Assembly (NCBI GenBank): GCA_013215875.1
Contig: JABSQK010000041.1
Location: 1-44,318, forward strand
DNA from: Lentisphaeria bacterium
Lineage (GTDB): Bacteria; Verrucomicrobiota; Lentisphaeria; JABSQK01
Length of the DNA: 44,318 nucleotides
Direction: 5' to 3'
Positions 19,801 through 27,678 of this stretch are shown here, piece by piece; position 1 is the first letter of the stretch, and each line of letters opens with the position of its first letter. Below the pieces are notes generated by a model that was not told where the DNA came from, made no database searches, and saw only the letters and a program-made list of their open reading frames with translations. A program made the translations under genes and the position numbers.

Positions 19801-20502
19801 AATACGGATGTATGGCTGTCGGATTATCAGGATGAGCATAAAGTTTTTAATTCAAAGTGGACATTGTATCTCGAAATGGATCCCATAAAGGTCCTGGAAA
19901 TGGGCAATCTCTTTGGTACCTGCCTAAGCCTGGGAGGCGACTTTGCATATTCCACAGTGGCAAATGCCATAGAGATCAATAAACGCGTCATTTACATTCG
20001 CAATGAAAAGGGCCATGTCATTGGCAGAAAACTTATTGCACTGAGCAGGGAAGGGGTTCTCTACGGATTTAACAGCTATGGCAAATCGGAATGGACGAAA
20101 ATATTGCTCGATCTGTTTTGTTATGAATTTGCCTTGAAGTGCAAAAGCCGGATTGCAACGACAAAAGAATCGAACAACATGGAAGACAGCGAGGTAAAAT
20201 TATTTGCCAAATGGTACAATGATGGCGCTGAAGATTTTGACTGGTGGATTAATGAAACTCACAAAGGCGACAAACGAATAATTGCAGATTCTTTGGCGAC
20301 TAATTTTTCTAAATTGTGGAATAATAAGCGTGATGAAACGATTCGTGCATTAATTTATTTGGGTGAGAAGTCGATTGAAATATTGCAAGATAATATTTTC
20401 CAGATTAAAGAATCACGCCACTTACGAACCCTGACTCAGGAAACATTGAGCCATACTCTGAAGGCTTATATGGAAACAATTGTGAAGGACAAGGACAAGT
20501 AA
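16810..20502 (+). CDS. large uncharacterised protein (1230 aa) with a C-terminal module reminiscent of PcfJ-like/PVC hypothetical proteins
   Basis: Long intact ORF; C-terminal 'DPIKVLEMGNLFGTCLSLGG...ANAIEINKRVIYIRNEKGHVIGRKLIALSREGVLYGFNSYG'. Confidence 0.8.
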   Translation: MSDDYEKYYEGSNRTQRLKRSENISPRELFRRFNWLWDKALYWGGVDESPAPVYMESCRSSWSILHERLRGCKPGLYSVELSYTPTLHENGPKVGNVCLVSAQRLSDANYLLSQAQYIKKEIETHLEDEDFDSWMQRIFMRLKRFSIAYNSANEKGVDQLVLEAHCAWIGSEQFRPSKRIDDKTLIEFLEEPATIDRRHEIASIVAGQRSLFYKRLPGLDHWYRIGQQLNQWTPDVLILFKNKAQCQRVSSLISNWPQLNNSAWLTMVREHQLLAVKPEAVRLLTNSPQIISAMKRLEQEPQKRLKYFLSFLGDIMQSENYFNWDEEEIVTKNIAFDESALDYLKMHLADEGINLVFGQEKRALKLLMLWMLDVKLTKTLQKELECVRSDLDPNYQLLTNLENFLKPLLVNPAPEVYGAIAVVSGRLSAVYTIEAVVNPLAHWLDLCRASCITGSCGSGGLRYALKSILNSTGYLEDIKHENPDVLFKVIYQHGHSLAYSVAGIDAQVPSHKNLLKAYHPDKTFNILALLCRIPETYHGMIHELCNSGLIHWLDEVARYQPKALEKACEFLFLADDSWQELEYYDAYSWAELFKLSNLALAENIADWTVSLYNEGFKWSQIVYLLDDIMSFLNRGQEKLQRQQFLNKQFFMIDRLFENCQSMTSDKRGAVDAFSSATWVLDILFYAETHNIRFVNLMDDILKFNQSNKDINFESEDLELDILLSAGENERLLNCFRQQIQQSYSYPVPAVNTWNFLKKHPMIQKFLNRSCDRPELITRIKQLLQRMALALRLQSSYQLSTQFTVWEELISVDESDVTIPDSVPKALRDNYSKLLVFRKNSKQTDLPKSIKKILKQEKNYEKELSKLESINGASINESQRIRIDRLTDYLEDKESLQDYVEKELGSELTKQLMFAKLAFLEHICQDAISRYWRLMGAESAIVHNDQHWDNALFMSMGIDENRRLLKELIRAEASGHTNWIAKHPTNKRFIDGLKTHNINTDVWLSDYQDEHKVFNSKWTLYLEMDPIKVLEMGNLFGTCLSLGGDFAYSTVANAIEINKRVIYIRNEKGHVIGRKLIALSREGVLYGFNSYGKSEWTKILLDLFCYEFALKCKSRIATTKESNNMEDSEVKLFAKWYNDGAEDFDWWINETHKGDKRIIADSLATNFSKLWNNKRDETIRALIYLGEKSIEILQDNIFQIKESRHLRTLTQETLSHTLKAYMETIVKDKDK

Positions 20503-20507
20503 AATCT

Positions 20508-20909
20508 TTACAAATGAAAGCGCTGTTTGAGTTCAGGTGGGATTATTGGGCAGTTGGTCTCCGGGTCTTTAAAAAATGATCGCCGCATTCTGGCAATGCA
20601 ACGATAAGCAAAATTGCGCAGAAAACGCGGAATGATGGCGAGGAAACAGGCGGGAATTTGCCAGATACCGCCAAGTTCCTTGAAGATCTCTTTCACTGCA
20701 TCGGATTGCACAAATACCCCACGCGTATTCTTTATGATGATACTATCGGGGAAATTCTTAATTTCACTTTCTGAGAATTCTTTTTTAAAAAAATCAGATC
20801 CGATTGGGCTGAAACTGAAAACAGCATTCTTATCTCGCTTCAGAACAAAGCTTACCGACCTGTGGCACAGACCACAGTGGCCGTCGTAAAATAATGTTTG
20901 TTTCTCCAT
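20508..20909 (-). CDS. DCC-family thiol-disulfide oxidoreductase-like protein (DUF393)
   Basis: LFYDGHCGLCHRSVSFVLKRD N-terminal motif. Confidence 0.88.
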   Translation of the reverse strand: MEKQTLFYDGHCGLCHRSVSFVLKRDKNAVFSFSPIGSDFFKKEFSESEIKNFPDSIIIKNTRGVFVQSDAVKEIFKELGGIWQIPACFLAIIPRFLRNFAYRCIARMRRSFFKDPETNCPIIPPELKQRFHL

Positions 20910-20983
20910 ATATTAAATATAAAGCGATTTGCTTCCTCATCCACAGTATGTCTATCTTTATTTCATTCGCAATGAGACTCAAA

Positions 20984-21991
20984 TTAGAACTGTTCGAGGA
21001 AGCGGATATCGTTTTCGTATAGATAACGAATATCGGGAATATCGTATTTGAGCATGGCGATGCGTTCGATGCCGAGACCGAATGCATATCCCGTGACTTT
21101 TTCAGGATCGTAGCCGACATTCGTCAATACATTTGGATCGACCATGCCGGCGCCGAATATTTCCAGCCAACTGTCTTTGCCGCCTTTGAAATTACGAAAG
21201 AGTACATCGCATTCGATACTGGGTTCTGTGAAGGGGAAAAAATGCGGGCGCATACGAATTTCCACATCTTCACCAAACATTTCCTGAGCAAACATTAAAA
21301 GTGTTCCCTTCAAATCCGCCATTGAAATATTTGTATCGATATGCAAACCTTCAATTTGTGAGAAATTCATACTGTGTGTCGCATCGGGAGTATCGCGGCG
21401 AAAGCAGCGTCCTGGGCAGACGATGCGCACAGGTGGATCCTGTTTCTCCATGGTACGGATTTGCACAGGTGATGTCTGGGTGCGCAAGAGCCGCCCATCT
21501 AAAAGATAAAATGTGTCCTGGCTGTCTCTGCTGGGATGGTCCGCTGGTGTATTTAACGCATCGAAATTATGATACTCATCTTCGAGTTCAGGCCCGTCAA
21601 CAACCACAAATCCCATGCGTCTGAAAATGGTGACACAGTCGTCTATAACTCGTGTAATAAGGTGCTTTTTGCCAATTTTTCGCTGCCGGCCGGGAATGGT
21701 TACATCGATACCATCGACTGCAGAACCACTGTCTTCGAGTGCGTCGAGTTTTTCGGATATCTTATTATTGAGTTCAGTTTTTACTTTGTTTGCGACTTTC
21801 CCAATAAGGGGTTTTTCTTCATTTGAGACGTTTTTTATTTCCTTCATGGCAGCGGGCAGAAACCCTTTACGGCCAAGCATGCGAATTTTAATTTCTTCGA
21901 TGCTTTTTTCGTCTGCTGCAGCATCCAGGTCTGCCAGTGCTTCAGACAGGGCTGCTTCCATTTTGTCTATTAAGTCGCTCATTTTGCACAA
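20984..21991 (-). CDS. pheS: phenylalanyl-tRNA synthetase alpha subunit
   Basis: Class II motifs: GPELEDEYHNFDALNTPADHPSRDSQDTFYL, RCFRRDTPDATHSMNFSQIEGL, GYAFGLGIERIAML; probable start at the internal Met (21982). Confidence 0.96.
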   Translation of the reverse strand: MCKMSDLIDKMEAALSEALADLDAAADEKSIEEIKIRMLGRKGFLPAAMKEIKNVSNEEKPLIGKVANKVKTELNNKISEKLDALEDSGSAVDGIDVTIPGRQRKIGKKHLITRVIDDCVTIFRRMGFVVVDGPELEDEYHNFDALNTPADHPSRDSQDTFYLLDGRLLRTQTSPVQIRTMEKQDPPVRIVCPGRCFRRDTPDATHSMNFSQIEGLHIDTNISMADLKGTLLMFAQEMFGEDVEIRMRPHFFPFTEPSIECDVLFRNFKGGKDSWLEIFGAGMVDPNVLTNVGYDPEKVTGYAFGLGIERIAMLKYDIPDIRYLYENDIRFLEQF

Positions 21992-22115
21992 TTCTTAGGT
22001 TAATTCATTAAGGCGCTTACTATGCGTATATCAACACAAAATTCAAGAGTATTGGCATCTTGAACTCTTTAACTTTGAGGGTGAAATCTGCTCGGTTAGC
22101 AGTATTGTATCGCCT

Positions 22116-22937
22116 ATGAGAACCCGGTTATTGAAATTAAAAAAAGCATATAGAGCGATACCCACTGCCTTAACTTTGGGCAATACCCTATGTGGGTTTG
22201 GGGCAATTTTAAATACACTTAAGGCATATGAAGCTGATGCCGACGTGCCTGCTATTTTGGTAAGAAGTGGCTGGTTAATTGTTTGCGCGATGATATTTGA
22301 TATGCTTGATGGCTGGACTGCACGCAAACTGAATGCATCGAGCGACCATGGTATGCATATGGATTCATTGGCTGATATGGTGACATTTGGTGTTGCTCCG
22401 GCGGTAATGGTTTCAGTTTTGGCACATAAAGAAACTGTCAACTTTGGTTTTCCGCATCAATTTGTGTGGATTTGCTGTGCAATTTATGTCGGTTGTGTTG
22501 CTTTGCGTTTAGCCACTTATAATGTGATGACCCTCAATAAGGAGGAACAGGAAACAGTCGATCAGAGCGAAGATGCTTTTTCCGGTCTGCCTTCTCCCGG
22601 TGCTGCCGCGGCAGTTTCCAGTTTAATCTTTTTATATAACAGCACAACGATCGACCTGGAATTTTATAAATTTCATTTTTCCAAGGAAACGATAGCAAAA
22701 ATTTTGCCGTTTTACGCTGCTATTCTTGGGTTTATAATGGTGAGTAAAGTGCCTTATATGCACTTTGGTAAATGGCTTGGCAGCAAAAAGAATAATAAGC
22801 TTAAGATGTTTATTGTGATCATCTTTTTTATGGCCTTTGCGAAAAAGTCTGTTTTGATGTCCGCACTTGTGATCAATGTCTATGTAATATGGGGATTAAT
22901 TAAATACTTCTTGCTGAAAATAAAGTCTAAAATCTGA
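22116..22937 (+). CDS. pssA: CDP-diacylglycerol--serine O-phosphatidyltransferase
   Basis: CDP-alcohol phosphatidyltransferase signature MLDGWTARKLNASSDHGMHMDSLADMVTFG. Confidence 0.93.
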   Translation: MRTRLLKLKKAYRAIPTALTLGNTLCGFGAILNTLKAYEADADVPAILVRSGWLIVCAMIFDMLDGWTARKLNASSDHGMHMDSLADMVTFGVAPAVMVSVLAHKETVNFGFPHQFVWICCAIYVGCVALRLATYNVMTLNKEEQETVDQSEDAFSGLPSPGAAAAVSSLIFLYNSTTIDLEFYKFHFSKETIAKILPFYAAILGFIMVSKVPYMHFGKWLGSKKNNKLKMFIVIIFFMAFAKKSVLMSALVINVYVIWGLIKYFLLKIKSKI

Positions 22938-22939
22938 TC

Positions 22940-23716
22940 ATGGATCCGCAATGGAATGAAATTTTAGATAAGCTGCCGTATGGAATTGAAACTAGTTGTT
23001 CGTATTTTTCTGAGCGCCAGAGCCGGATGCAATATTTTCTGGGTGATGAAGATATTCCCCCATCCCTTATTGAGGCCGCCTTGGAAAAAGGTTTCCGCCG
23101 TTGTGGCGAGAGCTGGTATCGTACCAAGTGCAAAGGATGCAATCATTGCCTGTGCTACCGTTTATCCACTACAACTTTTAAGCCAAGTAAATCCCAACGC
23201 CGGGTGCTTAGAAAAAATACGGACTTACGCTACGAAGTAAAAGAAGCTCTAATCAGTGATGAAAAGAAAGCGCTTTATCTTCGCTATCAGCATTCACAGC
23301 ATTTTCTAAAACCTTTTGAATCAGAAACAGGTGAGTTCAATGAAGAGGATGCCTTGCTTACCATGACCCTGCAAATGTATGACAATCCACGAACGACTCG
23401 CGAACTTGAAGTTTATCTTGAGGACAAGTTACTTGGCTTCGGTACGATTGACGTCGCTGAAACATCGATCTCACTTGTTTATTTTGTATTTGACCCTGAC
23501 TTTCAGAAACGCAGCCTTGGTATATATAATATTTTAAAAAGTGTTGAATGGGCACAGGAACAGGGCTTTCAATCTGTTTATCTGGGGTATTATATTCCTG
23601 AACATCCAAAGATGGATTACAAAGTAAATTTCCAACCTTCGGAAATGTTCAATTCGGATAATCAAAAATGGACAAATGAGTTACCACAATTAAGGAATGA
23701 TGAAAGCAGCAATTGA
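22940..23716 (+). CDS. bacterial arginyl/leucyl-tRNA--protein transferase (Bpt/Ate)
   Basis: FRRCGESWYRTKCKGCNHCLCYRL, SLVYFVFDPDFQKRSLGIYNILK, LGYYIPEHPKMDYK motifs. Confidence 0.92.
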   Translation: MDPQWNEILDKLPYGIETSCSYFSERQSRMQYFLGDEDIPPSLIEAALEKGFRRCGESWYRTKCKGCNHCLCYRLSTTTFKPSKSQRRVLRKNTDLRYEVKEALISDEKKALYLRYQHSQHFLKPFESETGEFNEEDALLTMTLQMYDNPRTTRELEVYLEDKLLGFGTIDVAETSISLVYFVFDPDFQKRSLGIYNILKSVEWAQEQGFQSVYLGYYIPEHPKMDYKVNFQPSEMFNSDNQKWTNELPQLRNDESSN

Positions 23717-24350
23717 CAGTTCTTCAAAAACCGCATCCTTTGTCATTTGGGATGACGATGAGATTATTCTCGATATGTCTGAAGCAGAAATTGGGCGCGG
23801 CTCGGTGCCGCTATTTCAACAGATTCTCGATGCGCTTGATGTCAGCAGTACTGCTATAAACGATATAGAGAGCTGGTCAATTGGTATGGGTCCTGGAAGC
23901 TTTACAGGCATTCGTGTGGCTGCTTCCATCGCACTGGGAATCTGTGCCGGAAATGACGCTACTTATCGCGGTGTGCCAAGTGCCTATGCATTGCTTTTAC
24001 AAAGTCAGCCGGAAGCGGATAAAATTGCCATTCTCAATGATGGCCGCAAAGATGAAGTGCTCTTAAGTGCTTATCACAAAGATGGCGATGCCTGGATTGC
24101 AAATGAGGCATGTGTTGAGAAAATCAGTAATTTAGTAGAAAGCGATTATCACTTTGTCATATTAAAAACAGATCCATCATTAGAAAAACTATCGGCTGAA
24201 ATTTTGCAACGCACAACAATTTTGGATTATTTAGATGCGCGTTATTTAATTGATTATCCGGTTTGGCCGGAAAATGATGCTGAGCGCGAAAAGAGTTTTG
24301 AGCCGATCTACGTGCGCCCTGCAGTACACATCGCCCCCATATTTAAATAA
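23697..24350 (+). CDS. tsaB: tRNA threonylcarbamoyladenosine biosynthesis protein TsaB
   Basis: GMGPGSFTGIRVAASIALG motif; overlaps the 3' end of the transferase gene by 20 bp. Confidence 0.93.
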   Translation: MMKAAIDSSSKTASFVIWDDDEIILDMSEAEIGRGSVPLFQQILDALDVSSTAINDIESWSIGMGPGSFTGIRVAASIALGICAGNDATYRGVPSAYALLLQSQPEADKIAILNDGRKDEVLLSAYHKDGDAWIANEACVEKISNLVESDYHFVILKTDPSLEKLSAEILQRTTILDYLDARYLIDYPVWPENDAEREKSFEPIYVRPAVHIAPIFK

Positions 24351-24355
24351 GTTCT

Positions 24356-25087
24356 CTATTCATCAACAGTTCCCGTATAGACCCAATGCCCCTCAAATTT
24401 ACGAAACTTCGACACTTCGTAATGATCCGACAGTCCTTCTTTTGTCTTATATCGTGCAACAAATTCGACTTTAGCAATCTTATCATTTTTCTGTCCCATG
24501 GCAGTTGAGATAATTTCCAGCTGCAACCACTCGTACTGATCCATCGATGTTTGTAGAGATGCTTTTAAATTTTTATCGCGTGTTTTAGGATCCGTAGTTT
24601 GCACGAGATAGTCTAGCTGATTCATTACATATGCACAGTAGCGTGAGCGCATTAATTCTTCAGCAGTTTCTGGAAAGGATTTTCCTGAATAGAATCGTTC
24701 GCAACAATTTTCATACAGCTCACCCGTGCCACACGGGCATGGATTATTTTCTTTTTTTTCTGAATTAGCCATGATTAATTCCATTGTATCTTTTAACAAA
24801 CCAATGAGCTCTTCATCCATGAATTTATAGTCATCTGGTATATTTAATACATGTATTTCTTTATTTTTTTGTTCGGTATGAAATTTTTCTTTTAAGGTTT
24901 CAAGGTGCTTTTTCTCCATGGTGCAGATAATATCTGCCCAGGATACATCACTGGCAGTGAGCCGTCGCCGGGCACTGCTATTTGTGCCTGCAGAGCGTAC
25001 AGATAACCCGGCAATATTTTTGAAAATTTCTTCAGCTGTCCGGCTGCGCCATTTATTTCGACTACAGATAAATAAAATATTTTTCAT
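24356..25087 (-). CDS. fusion: small tyrosine-phosphatase-like domain plus SEC-C/YchJ-like domain
   Basis: N-terminal 'ILFICSRNKWRSRTAEEIF' (CX5R); C-terminal 'NPCPCGTGELYENCCERFYSG...AEELMRSRYCAYV' as in YchJ. Confidence 0.9.
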   Translation of the reverse strand: MKNILFICSRNKWRSRTAEEIFKNIAGLSVRSAGTNSSARRRLTASDVSWADIICTMEKKHLETLKEKFHTEQKNKEIHVLNIPDDYKFMDEELIGLLKDTMELIMANSEKKENNPCPCGTGELYENCCERFYSGKSFPETAEELMRSRYCAYVMNQLDYLVQTTDPKTRDKNLKASLQTSMDQYEWLQLEIISTAMGQKNDKIAKVEFVARYKTKEGLSDHYEVSKFRKFEGHWVYTGTVDE

Positions 25088-25127
25088 TTAATTTAAATAG
25101 TGCACAATAAACAGATTACAAATTGCG

Positions 25128-25137
25128 TTGTATACAA
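25128..25137. promoter_or_regulatory. 10-bp palindrome TTGTATACAA in a divergent promoter region
   Basis: Direct reading; function unknown. Confidence 0.25.
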
Positions 25138-25186
25138 TGAACACAGCATGCTGAAACATCATGAATGAAAAAAGAGAAAAGGAATA

Positions 25187-25624
25187 TTGAAAATGAAAAC
25201 ATTAATGCTAATTGCTTGTACGATACTACTCATAGCTAATTCACTATTTGCAGAGGAAACTGAGAACGATCGTCCTGAACGATCTGACAAAGCACGATCT
25301 GACAAAGCACGAAAAGGTAAAGGTAAAATGTTCAAGGATATGAACCTTGATAAAGAGACCCATAAGAAGCTTAGAGCGCTCATGAAAGAAATGCATGATG
25401 CTCGCAAAGGCATCTTGAAAAGTGATGCAGAGAGATCTGATAAGCGCAAAAAGATGGATGCACTGCGCGATAAGTACGATCCCAAAATCAAGGCGCTCAT
25501 AGGCGATGAAAATTTCAAGACATTATTAGATCGTCGGGAGAAAATGAAAGACAAAATGAAGGATCGCCGTGAAAAGAGACGCGATCGTAAACATGACCGT
25601 GATGAAGAAAAAGACGAAGATTAA
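25187..25624 (+). CDS. small secreted highly charged protein (possibly Spy/CpxP-like)
   Basis: Signal peptide followed by Lys/Arg/Asp-rich helical sequence. Confidence 0.6.
   Translation: MKMKTLMLIACTILLIANSLFAEETENDRPERSDKARSDKARKGKGKMFKDMNLDKETHKKLRALMKEMHDARKGILKSDAERSDKRKKMDALRDKYDPKIKALIGDENFKTLLDRREKMKDKMKDRREKRRDRKHDRDEEKDED
25281..25310 (+). repeat. perfect 15-bp tandem duplication (gatctgacaaagcac x2)
   Basis: Direct reading; encodes a repeated RSDKA-like pentapeptide. Confidence 0.9.
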
Positions 25625-25645
25625 ATAAAATTTTAATGATCTGTT

Positions 25646-25674
25646 AAGCCCCGAAGAAATTCGGGGCTTTTTGT
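25646..25674 (+). terminator. intrinsic terminator
   Basis: AAGCCCCGAA-GAAA-TTCGGGGCTT perfect 10-bp stem followed by a T-rich tract. Confidence 0.92.
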
Positions 25675-25689
25675 TTATAGTATTCGGCT

Positions 25690-26727
25690 ATGGACTCTAA
25701 ACAAATAGAACAGATTATTGAAGATGAAGGAATCGAAAAATACCGGGCTGAGCAGATTCGCCAGGCAATTTTCCAGGAACACGCATCGTCATTCAATGGC
25801 ATCACCACACTGAAGAAAGATTTGCGGGAACGTTTATCCGAAAAATATCCGCTCTTGTCGTTTGAACTTTACCGCTTATTTGAGTCATCTGATAAAACGA
25901 CTTTTAAGGCATTGCTCAAGCTTAGTGATGGCAAGATCATTGAAACAGTATTGATGAATCCCAAACCAGGGCATTGGACGACATGTATAAGCAGTCAGGT
26001 TGGTTGTGCATTGGCCTGTACATTTTGCGCCACGGGCACGATGGGTCTCTTACGAAATCTTCGCAGTGAGGAAATTACCGATCAGGTATTGTTCTGGCGG
26101 CAGTTTATTGGAGAGCGAAAGATTGCCGAACGCCTCAATAATGTGGTCTACATGGGCATGGGTGAACCTTTCCAAAATACCAAAAATGTTTTCGATAGTT
26201 TAGATGAGTTGATGAATCCGGACACATTTCACATGGGTGCCCGCCATTTGTCGGTATCCACAGCGGGAATCGTAAAACCGATATATCAGATGGCGGATCG
26301 CTTCCCACAGGTGAACTTGGCCTTGTCATTACATATTGCCGATGATGAAAAGCGTACGGAGCTGATGCCAATAAATAAGGCGTGGCCTTTAGCCAAACTG
26401 GCTGAAGCATTGACAGACTACATTGAGAAAACGCACCGCAAAGTCTTTATCGAATATATCTTATTACGAGACGAGACAGATAAGCGGGACAATGCGAAGC
26501 AATTGATAAAGTACCTGAAAACGATAAAGCCGACTCATCTTGTGCATGTAAATTTGATTGTCTATAATGAAACGGAATCGTCACATAAGCAGACGAGTAA
26601 AGACCATGCCCGCTGGTTTAAGAATTACCTTGAAGAAAACGGTATAAGTGCGACGATTCGTAAAAATCTCGGCCGCGATATCGATGGCGCCTGTGGTCAG
26701 CTTGTCGTCCAACAGGAAAACATCTGA
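25690..26727 (+). CDS. rlmN: dual-specificity 23S rRNA/tRNA m2A methyltransferase (radical SAM)
   Basis: SSQVGCALACTFCATGTMGLLRNL, GMGEPFQN, RHLSVSTAGI motifs. Confidence 0.96.
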   Translation: MDSKQIEQIIEDEGIEKYRAEQIRQAIFQEHASSFNGITTLKKDLRERLSEKYPLLSFELYRLFESSDKTTFKALLKLSDGKIIETVLMNPKPGHWTTCISSQVGCALACTFCATGTMGLLRNLRSEEITDQVLFWRQFIGERKIAERLNNVVYMGMGEPFQNTKNVFDSLDELMNPDTFHMGARHLSVSTAGIVKPIYQMADRFPQVNLALSLHIADDEKRTELMPINKAWPLAKLAEALTDYIEKTHRKVFIEYILLRDETDKRDNAKQLIKYLKTIKPTHLVHVNLIVYNETESSHKQTSKDHARWFKNYLEENGISATIRKNLGRDIDGACGQLVVQQENI

Positions 26728-26843
26728 ACAAAGCTGGCATTTTGTTTAGTTGGCGTCGTCTAAATTCTTTTTATATTAATCAATATTGAAACTACGCGCA
26801 TAACCGACCTATTAAATCATCTAATAATTTAAGGAGCAATACA

Positions 26844-27140
26844 ATGGAAGATAAAACATGTTTAAGTGATGACGAAGTAGAAAGTGAATTGAAAGAACTT
26901 GATGGCTGGGTACGTAAGGGTTTGTATCTGAAGAAAGATTTTGTTTTTGATAACTGGGCAGATATAAATAAATTTTTGCCATTCTTCACAAAAACGATTG
27001 TAGAAGAAAACCATCATCCCGATTTTTCATTTAAAGGCGCTAGTCGAACATTATCGCTTGAAATGACAACACATAGTTAAGGTGGATTAACCCGTGCAGA
27101 TATTACTGTAGCCAGAGCATTGAATAACTGGAACAGTTAA
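26844..27140 (+). pseudogene. phhB: pterin-4-alpha-carbinolamine dehydratase interrupted by an in-frame TAA at 27078-27080
   Basis: ENHHPDF active-site motif; 'TTHS*GGLTRADITVARALNNWNS' continues in the same frame to a TAA at 27138-27140. Confidence 0.8.
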
Positions 27141-27224
27141 TCGCCACAGTTTTTTGAATCAGAAGTTGATTCTGTCGATAAATACCATAATTACAAAATC
27201 TTATAACAAAAAAGGAGATATAAG

Positions 27225-27479
27225 ATGGAGATATTAGGTCATTTATTAGCAATTTTTGGTATAGTTGTGATTGTAGTTTGTAGCTTTTGGATGCTTCTTT
27301 TGGCTTTTCAAGAATCGATACTATGGGGCCTTGGATATATGTTTGTTCCCTTTGTGTCCATGATCTTTATTATTTCATTTTGGTCTGAGACAAAACGACC
27401 CTTTCTGATAGGTTTATGTGGATTCTTATTTATATTCGGAGGAGTGGTAATAAATGAAGTGGGTGGTGGCAGTAGCTAA
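27225..27479 (+). CDS. small membrane protein, hypothetical
   Basis: AAGGAG RBS; two to three hydrophobic segments. Confidence 0.6.
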   Translation: MEILGHLLAIFGIVVIVVCSFWMLLLAFQESILWGLGYMFVPFVSMIFIISFWSETKRPFLIGLCGFLFIFGGVVINEVGGGSS

Positions 27480-27678
27480 AATTTCTTCAGCATTTAAAAT
27501 TTCTGCAGCTAACGATAAAAAGAGATGTAAAAATACCGTAAAAACATACCACCACGCATTTAATATTTTTCATCAATTCTTTACATGGATTTTCTATCTT
27601 ATGGGCCTCTGTGATAGCTGATTTGCAAAAATTTAATTTCTTTAATTGTTATATCTGTTTTGATGTTTAGTTTGTGGT

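Noticed and set aside
27479-27515. Imperfect direct repeat taaaatttcttcagc / taaaatttctgcagc
   Set aside because: Short, AT-rich and only two copies; likely chance.
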